Positions 11,337 to 23,220 of a DNA stretch of 64,000 nt are shown here, in pieces. A program made the translations under genes and the position numbers. The stretch comes from Moniliophthora roreri (taxonomy: Eukaryota; Basidiomycota; Agaricomycetes; Agaricales; Marasmiaceae). Position 1 is the first letter of the stretch. Each line of letters opens with the position of its first letter. Location of the stretch: NCBI GenBank assembly GCA_001466705.2, contig LATX02000174.1, positions 496,001-560,000 of the forward strand. The letters are read 5' to 3'. Under the pieces are notes generated by a model. That model worked only from the letters and a program-made list of their open reading frames with translations. It searched no databases and had not been told where the DNA came from.

Positions 11337-14013
11337 ATGCCTGCTGGAACACTCTCACTCTCGTCAAAACTAATTCCATTCCCATATGCGGCGCTAGTTG
11401 TAGCTGCATACACCGGAAAAGCCGAGGCCATCTATGATGAAAGGACCACAAAAGCGATTCTGGAGCTGAACGGATCCAAGATCGAAGATGAGGAAGACAT
11501 TGTTCAAGCTCTTGGCAAAGCTGGAGGTTTAGCGGAAGATAGCTCAAAGGTCATATTTTACTTCGATATACGTGAACTTGGCTCATTGAGAAATCAATCT
11601 CATAGGCTGCTTCATTCTTCGCGCTAGCAAAGTCCTTGTCAAAAGCGACAGCTGTGCCGGAGATCATGACAGCTTTGGACTCCCTGGACGGCCATCTGGC
11701 ATGGAGAACTTTCCTTGTTGGTCATGATATAACCATCGCCGATTGGATGGTGTGGGGGACATTAAAAGGTGCGTCGCCCGTACCTACCGTTTTGACCTTG
11801 TGAATCATTGTGACATTAGCCAGCACAAAAATTATCGGCCTACTCAAGAGTGGCAAGCACGTCCATTTGGTACGTTGGACATCCCACCTCGAAAGTCTCG
11901 ACAGTACACAATCTGCACTCGCGAGTCTTGCCGCTGCAAAAGCGAGCAAAGCAAGATCGACAAAAGTCGCTGCTGGGTTCGCTTTAGGTTTGGAGGGTGC
12001 AAAAATGGGTCAAGTTGTCACTCGGTTTCCTCCAGAACCTAGCGGTTATCTGCATATTGGGCACGCGAAAGCCGCCATGTTAAATCAGTACTTCGCAAAG
12101 ATGTACGAAGGCAAGCTGATCGTTCGCTTTGATGATACCAATCCTTCAAAGGAAAAAGTGCGTATACTGAACATGCTACAGCTAACGGCTTGATCTGAAG
12201 TGGCCTCCAGACTGAGTTCGAGGAAACCATTCTTGAAGACCTTGGACTTCTTGATATCAAGGGCGATGTTGTGACTCATACATCTGATTACTTCGATCAA
12301 CTGTATGAGCTCGCATTGAAAATGATCAAACTTGGGAAGGCATACGCGGATGACACCGAACGAGAGAAGGTTTTTATCCGTCCTTAACTTGTTATTTCAT
12401 GAATAACCATCTATACAGATGCAATACGAGCGCAGGGAAGGTATTGCCTCAGTCCATCGTGATGACAGTATAGAGGACAATCTGAAGCATTTCGAGGAGA
12501 TGAAGTCTGGGTCCGAAGAAGGTCTACGTTGGTGCCTTCGTGCTAAAATGAGTGTCGATGACCCCAACAAGGCCCTTCGCGATCCTGTCATTTACCGGTG
12601 TAACCCGCTTCCTCACCATCGTACTGGGTTAGTCCATGCAATCGAAACAATCCCGGTGCTAAAGCTACCCCCTGCAGAGATAAATGGAAGATCTATCCAA
12701 CATATGACTTTGCTTGTCCTATTGTAGATTCGATTGAAGGTGTTACGCATGCTTTGAGAACCAATGAGTACCGGGATCGGAATCCGCAGTATTGGTGGAT
12801 GATTGATGCGCTCGGTCTGCGCAAGGTTAACATCTGGGACTTCAGGTACGTTTGCATGACGCCAAACCATATCTAAATCTTAACACAATCTCAGCCGTCT
12901 AAACTTCATCTACACGCTACTCTCCAAGCGGAAACTTCACGAGTTCGTGAACAACGGTCATGTCCGCGGATGGGATGACCCCCGATTCCCGACGGTTCGG
13001 GGTATTCGTCGACGTGGTCTCACTGTCGAGGCTCTAAGGCAGTTCATGCTACTGCAGGGTCCTTCTCAAGCAATAGTATCGCTCGAATGGGACTCTATCT
13101 GGGCATTGAACAAGAAGGTTATTGATCCTATTGCTCCTCGTCACTGGGCCATTATCGAAGACAGAAAGTAATTACAAGCTACTACTTCAGCCAACAGTCA
13201 TACTAACGTGCTATTGCAGGGTTCTCGTCAATATCAGAGGCGGTCCGGCAACACCAGAGGTGAAGTCTCTCCCCAAGCATAAAAAAAATCCGGACGTCGG
13301 GGAGAAGAAGACGGTATACTCGTCCTCTATTGTTATCGACCAAGAAGATGCACTCTCATTTGAGGATCAAGAAGAGGTAGTTGTTCATTCAGTGTTTTAT
13401 CATCTATCGTTTGCTTACCTTTCAAAAGATAACTCTGATGGATTGGGGTAATGCCTTTGTACGATCCAAGGCCATCGATGGCAATGGACAAGTAACATCG
13501 GTCGAAATGGATCTTCATCTCGAGGGTGACTTCAAGAAAACGAAAAAGAAGATAACATGGCTTGCCCAACCCACCTCCGATCATCCTCTGATTCCTGTCA
13601 CCCTTCTCGACTACGACTACCTCATCACGAAGAAGAAGCTCGAGGAGAACGACAACGTGAAGGACTTTATCACTCCCGTCACTGAGTTCAGGGAGGCTGC
13701 TCTTGCCGACGCGAATGTCAAGGACCTCAAGAAGGGAGATTATCTCCAGTTCGAGAGGAAGGGCTACTTCATTTATGATGGGGAGAACAAGGAAGATGGC
13801 AAGCTAGAGTTCATTCGCATTCCCGACGGAAAGGCCGCAGGTTTGGCGAGCAAGGCAGGCGCACCTACTGCCATAGAAATACCAAAGTATGATGCTGCCG
13901 CTGCCGCTGCATCCAACTCGACGAAAATGTACAAGGTGGAGAAAGTGTACGGAGACAACGTGAATCCAGATGTGCCGACATCCATGTATAACGTAGACAG
14001 CATCTACAAGTAG
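11337..14013 (+). CDS. Glutamyl-tRNA synthetase, cytosolic
   Basis: Nine exons (11337-11549, 11606-11768, 11820-12157, 12211-12369, 12419-12627, 12678-12845, 12895-13167, 13220-13376, 13429-14013) join in frame to 754 aa. It charges tRNA-Glu with glutamate. Residues 1 to ~180 form the GST-like domain typical of eukaryotic GluRS, where partner proteins such as Arc1 dock in yeast. The class I catalytic domain begins at [18 protein letters not shown] (HIGH motif) and includes [35 protein letters not shown] and the KMSKS-equivalent LLSKRKL follow, then [17 protein letters not shown]. The anticodon-binding beta-barrels end with MYKVEKVYG and SIYK. An Ala-rich insert (AAAAAA) lies near residue 710. 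The start at 11337 gives the expected N-terminus. It lies 214 bp downstream of FDC1 on the same strand. Confidence 0.95.
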
Positions 14014-14056
14014 AGAGAATGTGCTTTGATTCTTACTGTTCTATACAGTCTAACCT

Positions 14057-14771
14057 CTTATAACCCATAGCGGTCGGTTCATGCCCAAAACTATGGGTTA
14101 TGAGGGACTATGGGTGGATAGAGGTTCGTTGTAAACACATCTGAAACCAATTATTTTACTATTTTTATGCACCTAGATGCTTTGGACAATATATTCTACA
14201 TGTTACGAGCAAAAAAGTTGGTGGATTTGAGTGTTGGACATTGAACGGACAGCCTCAAAGCGTGTTTGACGGCCAAAAGAACCTAAAAGTCCCTCCAGGG
14301 TTCTTGCAGGTATTTTGTGATTGTCTCCGCAGCGGCCAGAGCCTCTCGGCGGCTTGGGCGAGGGGCTGTGCCATCGTCATCGTCGTCATGTCCCTGGACA
14401 TGCCAGACGCTCCTGCAGGCTCTTCTTCCGGGCTTCTACTCGCTTCTGAAGCTTTTTTTCGCAAAGTCGATCGGTTTCAGAGCCATCCTGAGGGAAGAAA
14501 ATCAAAAAGTGTAATTACATTTTGCTCGTATCAACAGTAGCTACAACAAAGCATGCTGAAGGAAAGTCTGAGACAAGCTTATGCCAAAGTAGATCAATGC
14601 TAAAACAATCTTTCCTGACGAGCGTGGCTCAAACAATGTGGAAAATCCCCATCATGATCCAGTTATGGGTTACTGGAGGATTATGAGTTTTCCCCACATA
14701 ACCGAGTCTGTTTGGACCAAAATTCTATGGGAAAGGAGAAGTTATGGGGTTTGAGACGTATGGGTTATAAG
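14057..14771. mobile_element. Putative MITE-like element with 13-bp terminal inverted repeats
   Basis: CTTATAACCCATA at 14057-14069 is exactly inverted at 14759-14771. The interior repeats TATGGGTTA-like motifs in both orientations (for example 14092-14101) and has no credible coding frame. It starts 43 bp after the GluRS stop codon, so it may overlap that gene's 3' UTR. I see no convincing target-site duplication, so the class is undetermined. Confidence 0.5.
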
Positions 14772-14779
14772 ACACCTGC

Positions 14780-16079
14780 AAAAAGTACATAGAATCATAA
14801 TAGTGTTGCAACAGAATTATGAGGGCTGCAACATACTGTAATAAATTTGTCCAGGTTTCAAGTATGTTATAGCCTAGTTACAGTATATTGAAATACTTTA
14901 ACTGCCTTATGACTCCCTTATGACCACATTACAACTGCCTGGAAGGATTATTTAACCTTATAACCACATTACAACCATACTACAACCCATGGGGAATCAT
15001 TACTGCAAGTTACAGTTCCAGTACATGCATGTTAAGACACAATCACAAATATAAATGTAATTCCCAGAATAAAATCCTGCTCAACACAATAACACACCAA
15101 GTTCAGCACTGTTCCCCCTGATTCCAAAGCCTGTCTGCATACTGTGAAGCCAGTGTAGGTAGAACATGATGATGTTGTGTTTGGGAGATGGTGGTCAAGA
15201 GAGCACCAAGAGGCTTTCCAACTCTCTGACAAGGGGTTCTCATCTTATCGCAACACATGAGGCAACTGCCTCAACTTCATGGCAGTCAAAGTGCCACGGC
15301 ATTGGTGAATTCCCACACCTAACCCTTTGCCCAAACCGCCACCATCAATGAATGATATTGATGACAGCTCCCCTATTTCCTCTCCATCAAGCTCAAAAAT
15401 CACCAGTTCCAGTCTCAGCAAGGTCAACTACAACATTCAACACCAATAACAGGCTCATTCAAGATATAAAGGTATGTCAAATTGAAAATGGCTCCAATAC
15501 CATTGCCAGTCCTACTGGCTCACTAATGCAGATTTTACCCTTATAGATGTTCTCTTTGACTGCTGATCTCGACCCCATATCATCCCTAGAAGTGTTTAGT
15601 AGGCTATAACAGAGAGAGACACATTGTCAGGTATGTGTCATCCACTAATGACCAAGAGACAACACACCTTTGTACATCTCATCAGACCTGGAGCTATGCA
15701 CACACCAACCTTTGACCACTACCACCACCACTACCACCAGAACATCAACCCCAATTTGCTGCACATGTTGTTGTGGTGTATCTCTTGACATGTATGTTTC
15801 AAATCTCATTTGCTTCAAACAAATGGCAGCTGATGCCCATGATGCAGTTTTTGTCTTCTACACTATATTCCACAAAATGGCATCCTTCACCAAACTATGA
15901 CATGAGTACCTCCTCACACCTCCACATAGCCAGCTTGCACAGGCTCAGATGGTTCTCATAACAAGTATACCTCAAATCTTGGACAGTAAACATAAGATTA
16001 GACAGTTTGTGTCATTTGTGCCTGGTATGTAGTTCCCCCTTTCCACATCACCTTCCTGGCCCTGATAATGACATAGGTG
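14780..16079. other. AT-rich, CpG-poor repeat-island edge
   Basis: From about 14.8 kb the base composition drops sharply in G+C and CpG. Motifs such as CTTATAACCACATTACAAC recur at 14.9-15.0 kb. Short frames are open but unrecognised. The right part probably holds decayed upstream exons of the channel fragment that follows. Confidence 0.45.
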
Positions 16080-16887
16080 GCATCAACTGCATATGGTTAT
16101 ATTGTGATACACAGGAACTGAACAAACTATATGAAAAGCAGGAAGATGCATGTGAGATGTTGGAGAAGGCTGTTACTGAAGTACTCAAGCTAGCCTCCAG
16201 GGAGTATCGTCGACAAGAAACATAAGAAGGATATTGAAGGTGCTTCGGCAGTGATACCTCTGCTGACATTGGAAGAGCTGGTACCTCCAGTGAAGAGACT
16301 GAAGCATAAAGCAGGGTTTTTGGGCATGTGTGGTACAGAAGTTGATACAATTGAGTGGTGTGCTAAGGAAATTGGGAGGTTGAATAGAGAGATTGATAAG
16401 TGGAGGAAGATGTTGAGTGGGAAGACTAAGTTTGTTTATCTGCTGTTCAGGAGTGATGATGGCTAACAACAGGGCTATAGGAAGTATATTCATCAGAACT
16501 AATCTCCAGTTGGGTGCACATATCCTTGCTCAGTGTGTTAGCTGGCATGAACCGTTGAGAATGGTTGACAAGTGGATGGAAGTCAACTCTAAAGGTAGTT
16601 TTCACGCTCTTTTACACCTGTTCACCCACTTCATGTTTTCGTGATCACTCATCTACCTCACTATCTTTCTACTGCTATGCCTCTTTACCTCCTGAGCTCA
16701 CACTGACCTCTTGCCAACAGACATTGTATGGCACAACCTAGATGACAATGCCCTTGAAATGCATGGGCCAAACCTTGATGAGCTGGGCAGCCAACATTGG
16801 GTTAATCATAGGCCTGACTCTCTTGGTGATCTCCATAGGAACAATGAGTAATATGGATGATCTGTGTAATGAAGTTCCGTGAGTAGC
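16080..16887 (+). pseudogene. CSC1/DUF221-type channel fragment (cytosolic domain)
   Basis: The segment IWLYCDTQELNKLYEKQED, a coiled stretch, EELVPPVKRLKHKAGFLG, then VDTIEWCAKEIGRLNREIDK matches the large cytosolic (PHM7_cyt) domain of fungal calcium-permeable stress-gated channels. LGAHILAQCVSWHEPLRM and DIVWHNLDDNAL follow, then the hydrophobic start of the 7-TM core and SNMDDLCNEVP, ending at a GTGAGT donor at 16888. Frame changes and stops separate the blocks, and the N-terminal TM part and the rest of the core are missing. LTR copy A begins only ~35 bp downstream, so a retroelement probably broke the gene. The assignment rests on family motifs recalled, not on a search. Confidence 0.65.
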
Positions 16888-16922
16888 TGTCTACCTCTAC
16901 ACCTTTGGAATTTTTGCCTGCT

Positions 16923-18376
16923 AATATGTTGAACCTAGAAAAGACCCACTTTTATTCATTTTACACTACTTTTGAATTGGAACACTTTAATATGACACAA
17001 GATAACAGGTAATAAGGACTAGAGTGAGCCCAGTCTGCTAGTCATTGCCTTAGAGAAGCTATGGTACCTTGGAAAGTATGAAGAGCTATATGATACGCTA
17101 TACAGAGGTGTTGAAGCTGTACTTTCTGACTTATCTATATATCAGATCTAAAACAGATCACTCCCAAAACCTGTAGGGAACCTAACTATGGCCCAATGAA
17201 CACATTGGCTAGTTAACCAAGCTCTCAAAGTGCTATCAATGGGATTTTAATTTCTACTTTACCTTTCTATAACATCTGCAAAGTGCAATCTGCAGTCAAA
17301 CAGTACAGAGGTACTTAGAAGAGACATCAAAACAGAAAGATGACATGGAACAGGATCAATCATAGAACAATCCTCCTCTGAAGTCAATATATGGATCAGA
17401 GTCAAAGCAGGTGATCTCTTAATAAAGAATTCACCAGTGGATAAACAATATGTGATAAGCTAACTAGGTACAAGGTCATCTCAGAAAGATGGAAATCACT
17501 TCCGAAGGACATCCACTACCTACAGACAGATACAATGAGACATACAAAGAATATCTAACACACAAGAAGTCCTAAATAAGACCAAGTGTGCATTGTTGAA
17601 GGAGATAGGAACAGTAACAGCATGTTCCAACCTTGGAAACTTTGGCATCTAGGCCTCTGCCAATGTGCAGATACTAGAAAGGGAAATGCTGTAAAGAGAC
17701 AGGATGGATACAGCCATCTGCTCATAGATACCTGACTTAGAAAAGAGAAAATACAAATTATAGAGTCCAGAACACCTGGAAACGTAGATACCCATGTGGA
17801 TATGGTTGGATACCCTAGTGGCTGGACTCTGTGACATCTGAATATTCCCTCTTTTAGTATCTCAGTCACTTCTTTATCAATTCCTGAATTCTCAGACATT
17901 ATTTATATTTTTCTGTAAATATATTCTTTGGACCATATATAAGGACAGCTAGATATTTGTACATACTCAAGTAACTCTGCCCCCTCCAATTGTAAAAACA
18001 TGAAGAGTTTGTTTAGTGTATAAATTTGTGTGCCATTCCAGTTTTGCTTCCTCACTTCAGGCCCTGGAGATTGGTCCTGGGTGACTCCAGAGAGATAGAA
18101 TCTGATAATGAACTTGTGTTGTAAGAGACTAAGAGTAACATCTTAAGTGCATTGTAGCACTTTTCTAAGAGACACTTTACACCAAGAAGGAGCCTTGGGC
18201 ACTTGGAGTGTAGCCTGTGTTGTGTATCAGGTCATAACACACTTAGAGTCTTAGCAAGGGGTGTGCCTGTGCTGACCTCTTTGTAGAAATTGGTCTAGGA
18301 CCTTTTCCAGTACACTGTGTGCTGTAGTTTCTTGAAGAAGTCTTGAACTCCATAGGGTCAGACTATATTGGCTATC
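16923..18376 (+). mobile_element. LTR copy A (truncated)
   Basis: It begins AATATGTTGAACCTAG and runs colinear with the full-length LTR copies up to the GACTATATTGGCTATC block, where it is cut off. A TATATAAGG promoter box near 17936 gives its orientation. Full length in this family is about 1.75 kb; this copy has 1454 bp. It abuts an opposite-orientation copy immediately to its right. Confidence 0.75.
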
Positions 18377-18380
18377 GGTA

Positions 18381-19786
18381 ATTTGTCTAAGATAAGACTA
18401 GTGGAAAACTACCCAAAAAGATAACCTCCAAAAGTCTAACTCAGTTTGTTGTGCAAGTGTGGATCGACATGATCAGAGTTACTGCACTTAGAATGCCAAC
18501 AAAACTCTTAGCTAGGTTGATTCTCTCTTATTGAAGTGTTCAACTTCAAAGTGTTCACCTCCAGAGGAGTGTATATGGTTTTAAAATGGTTTATATCACA
18601 AACACACACACAAAACAAAGAACACGGTGCACAAAGCACAAACACAAGAGCTACAGTCCCATACAAAGACTCGATAGCTAATATAGTCTGACCCTATGGA
18701 GTTCAAGACTTCTTCAAGATAACTACAGCACACAGTGTACTGGAAAAGGTTCTAGACCAATTTCTACAAAGAGTTCAGCACAGGCACACCCCTTGCTAAG
18801 ACTCTAAGTGTGTCACAACCTGATACACACACAGGCCACACTCCAAGTGCCCAAGGCTCCTTCTTGGTGTAAAGTTTCTCTTAGAAAAGTGCTATAACAC
18901 ACTCAAGATGTTACTCTTATCTCTTACGATGCAAGTTTGTTATCAGATTTCTATCTCTCTGGAGTCACTCAGGACCAATCTCCAGGGCCTGTAGTGAGGA
19001 AGCAAAACTGGAATGGCACACAAATTTATACACCAAACAAACTTGTCATGTATTCACAATCAGAGGGGGCAGAGTTACTTGAGTATGTACAAATATCTAG
19101 CTGTCCTTATATACAGTCCAAGGAATATATCTACAGAAAATTATAAATAATGTCTGATAATTCAGGAAATGACAAATGAGTGACTGAGATACTAAAAGAG
19201 GGATTATTCAGATGTCACGGAGTNCTTCTTACTTAGTTATGTTATTTTGCATGTTTTTGTATGTTTTTGCTGCCATTGAACTTTTTATTAAGAGATTGTC
19301 TACTTTGACTTTGATCTGTATATTGACTTCAGAGGATGATTGTTCTTTGATTGTTCCTGTTCTAAGTCATCTTTCTGTTTGGATGTCTCTTTTAAGTACC
19401 TCTATACTGTTTGACTGCATATTGCACTTTGCAGATGTCATAGAAGGTTGAAATAAAAATAAAATCCCATTAATAGCACTTTGAGAGCTTGGTTAACTAG
19501 CCAATGTGTTCATTGAGCCATAGTTAGGTTCTCTACAGGTTTTAGGAGTGATTCACTTTGGATCTGATACATAGATAAGTCAGAAAGTACAGCTTAGACA
19601 TCTCTGTATAGCATATCATATAGCATATCATACTTTCCAATGCACTATAGCTTCTCTAAGGCAATAACTAGCAAACTGGCCTCACTCTAGTCCTTATTAC
19701 CCATTATCTTGTGTCATATTAAAGTGTTCTGATTCAAAAGTAATGTAAAACAAATAAAATTGGGTCTTTTCTAGGTTTGCCATATT
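18381..19786 (-). mobile_element. LTR copy B, inverted, with assembly gap
   Basis: It is the reverse orientation of copies A and D. It begins ATTTGTCTAAGATAAG (the LTR 3' end) and finishes at CATATT. A single N at 19224 replaces about 350 bp that copy C retains. With copy A it makes a long head-to-head inverted repeat separated by ~310 bp of unpaired LTR end. Confidence 0.75.
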
Positions 19787-20373
19787 AATGTCCTTGCTAA
19801 GTATGTTGTGGCCAAGAAGGCTTCAGTAGCCCTCAAGCCTAAGGTTTCTTGCAAGGCATGGACTTAGTCCTCTGACTTTGATCCTTCTTACCTGTGATGG
19901 AGTATAGCTTTTTCCCTTCATTTTCCATTCTAAGTCCAGCTATCTTATCTTTTATCTCTCATCTATTTATCTGATTACTTACCATATTTATACTACCACA
20001 GCTGCTCTTCCATAGAACATTCCATTTCATCTGGGTTTCCTTCTGGATCATTCTTTCATTTCCATCAGTTATTCTCGCCGAGACAGACTCCTTGTATTTA
20101 TACTGGACCTTTGTAGCCTAGTTCCCCATCTTGACCTCTTGGTCATTTGAGCTAGGCAAGTGTCTCTTGTACATATCTCAGTAGTTAAACTAACTTGGTC
20201 ATTTGGGCTAGGCATTGACTTTGTGTCTGTTGAGTTCAATGTTGTATCAACCTAGAGTCTATGCTGGATCACTCTTTTCTTTATCCTTTTCCTGGCTTGA
20301 GTGCAGAGGGTTGTACCCACTGTTATGAGAGTCATTGCAGCACCATATTACCCACTCTCTTGGTATAGTGTTG
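19787..20373 (+). pseudogene. Fragment of unknown repeated gene, then AT-rich filler
   Basis: 19787 to about 19870 reads VLAKYVVAKKASVALKPK and corresponds to VLAKYVMCKKSTIAPKSK in the larger copy at 23.2-25.7 kb, so LTR B inserted into another copy of that family. The remainder up to LTR C is low-GC sequence without a recognised feature. Confidence 0.5.
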
Positions 20374-22121
20374 ATTTGTCTGAGATAAGACTAGTAGAAA
20401 ACTACCCCAAAAGATAGTGTCAAAAGTTCTATCTTAAGTTGTTGTGCAAGTGTGGATCAACATGATCAGAGTTGCCACACTTAGAATTCTAACAAAACTC
20501 TTAGCTAGATTGTTTCTCTCTTATTGAAGTGTTCTACCTTATAGTGTTCACCTCCAAAGGAGTATAGATGGGTTTTAAAATGGGTTTATTTCACAACACA
20601 CACACAAAACACAAAGAACATAGTGCACAAAGCACAAAAACAAGAGCTACAGTCCTGTACAAGACTCAATAGCTGATATAGTCTGACTCTATGGAGTTCA
20701 AGACTTCTTTAAGACAACTACAGCACACAGCATACTGGAAAAGGTCCTAGACCAATTTCTACAAAGAGTTCAGCACAGGCACACCTCTTGCTAAGACTCT
20801 AAGTGTGTCACAACCTGATACCCAACACAGGCCACACCTCAAGTGCTCAAGGCTCCTTCTTGGTGTAAAGTGTCTCTTAGAAAAGTGCCAAGCACACTAA
20901 AGATGTTATTCTTTGTCTCTTATGATGCAAGTTCATTATTAGATTTCTATCTCTCTGGAGTCACTCAGGACCAATCTCCAGGGTCTGAAGTGAGAAAGCA
21001 AAACTGGAATGGCACACAAAATTATATACCAAACAAACTCATCATGTATTCACAGTCAGAGGGGGCAGAGTTACTTGAGTATATATAAATATCTAGCTGT
21101 CCTTATATACAGTCCATGGAATATATCTACAGAAAAAATATAAATAATGTCTGATAATTCAGGAAATAATAAATAAGTGATTGAGATGCCAAAAGAGGGA
21201 ATATTCAGATGTCATGGAGTCTGGCCACTAGAGTATCCAACCATATCTGTGTGGGTATCTATGTCTCCAGGTGTTCTGGACTCTATAATTTGTATTTTCT
21301 CTTTTCTAAGTTGGGTATCTACAAATGGATAGTTGTATCTATCCTGTTTTTTACAGCATTTCTCTTTCTAGCATCTGCACATTAGCAGAGACTTAGATGC
21401 CAAAGTTCTCAAGGCCAGAACACACTGTTACTGTTCCTATCTCCTTTGACAATGCACTTTTGGTCTTAGTTAGAACTTCTTATGCATTAGATATTCTTCA
21501 TGTCTCGTTGTGTCTGTCCATTAAGTAACTTCAGTCCTACAAAAGTAGTCTTCTAGCTTCTGAGGTTATCTTGCACTTAGTTATGTTATTTCATATGTTT
21601 TTGCTGCCATTGAACTCTTTATTAAGAGATTGTCTGCTTTGACTTTAATCTGTATATTGACTTTGGAGGATGATTGTTCTTGGATCATTCCTGTTCTAAG
21701 TTGTCTTTCTGTTTTGATGTCTCTTTTAAGTACCTCTGTACTGCTTGACTGCACATTGCACTTTGCAGATGTTATAGAAAGTTGAATTAAAATTAAAATC
21801 CCATTGATAGCACTTTGAGAGCTTGGTTAACTAGCCAATGTGTTCATTGGGCCATAGTTAGGTTCTCTACAGGTTTTGGGAGTGATCTGCTTTGGATCTG
21901 ATACATAGATAAGTCAGAAAGTACAGCTTAGACACCTCTGTATAGCATATCATATAGCTCTTCATACTTTCCAATGCACTATAGTTTCTCTAAGGCAATG
22001 ACTAGCAGACTGGGCTCACTCTAGTCCTTATTACCCATTATCTTGTGTCATATTAAAGTGTTCTGATTCAAAAGTAATGTAAAATAAATAAAATTGGGTC
22101 TTTCCTAGGTTTGCCATATTA
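20374..22121 (-). mobile_element. LTR copy C, full length (1748 bp)
   Basis: It is a complete reverse-orientation copy, matching B on the left and continuing without a gap. On the minus strand it is immediately preceded by a purine-rich tract (plus-strand TCTCCCCCC at 22122-22130), the expected position of a polypurine tract before a 3' LTR. The length agrees with copy D after the artificial duplication there is removed. Confidence 0.75.
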
Positions 22122-22130
22122 TCTCCCCCC
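22122..22130 (-). other. Candidate polypurine tract next to LTR C
   Basis: GGGGGGAGA on the minus strand directly abuts the LTR start, as in second-strand priming sites of LTR retrotransposons. If correct, the element's internal region once lay to the right on the minus strand. Confidence 0.5.
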
Positions 22131-23220
22131 AACTAGAAGAGAATTATCCCCAATCTACTTCTTGCTAAGAGATTGCAACATGGGATTCTTTAAGGAAGGA
22201 CTTTCTAGGTACAAGCTAACCATCTATGAAAAGGAAATGTCATTCTGAGTGCTACTGGGTCATCTCTGGGTACTGCTACATTACAGTCTTTATGGCTCAG
22301 TCATTTCATCAATTCTTTCATGGTCCTATCAAAATGCATAGGCATTAGTGCACAGCATGTTTGATTAGTGCCAATGCTGTTTCTGGTAATCTACAGTATC
22401 AGTACACTTCTTTTGTAGATCTTCACTGATCAGAAAAGCCTTTTGAACACAGCTACTCTTGTTACAATTGTATGCACAGACAATTTCTTTTTCTTTACTT
22501 CTTTCTCTTTCATATTCGCTGCTTTGACACTTTAGCACCTTCGAGTGCTATTTTCCCTTCTTTTACCTATGCTTCTTCTTGACATCTGGACACATCCACC
22601 TTTCCAGTTCCCTTTTCCAATTCTATGCCTTCTATCTTATTTAAGACATCATTACTATGTTATTCATGACATCGTTATGAAGTCATTATTCTATTCGATT
22701 CTTTTCTCTTCCATTTTTGATATGATGTCTTCATGACATCGTTCATTGTATCATTATAACTTATTTTTACTTCCTCGACATCACCTCTGATGTCATGTTC
22801 TTATTTATGATATCGTCAAAGGTACATTCTGTTTACTAAACAAACGATGTCGCTCTAGCAGTTTGTATGCAAATGAGTAACTACAATCATTGTATAAGTA
22901 GATAGTTTGCAGGTCTAAGCTACCTCAGCTTGACCTAGTTAATCTACTTGATATCTTGCTCACATCGACCAAATCACTAGCAACTTAGCAGAGGGTATTA
23001 TCCTTTGTTAGTTGTTGGAAACTCAAACTTGATCTTCGTGCTTAACACCGCTATGTCATAGCAGTGTTGAGTTGTTGTTGTTGCTGCGCAAGTAACATAA
23101 CAACTCTTCTTTTGGTAAAAGTATGTCCATTTTCTTTTATCTGAATATGATTATATATAAGAGCCACTCTACTCAGAGTTATGTATTTTCTTCCTTTCTT
23201 TTCCCCCATCTCCTCTTTCT
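22131..23220. other. AT-rich region without recognised genes
   Basis: About 1.1 kb of pyrimidine-rich, low-GC sequence. A short GATATCGTC/GACATCG-type motif recurs at 22.6-22.85 kb. No coding region is supported. Confidence 0.4.
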
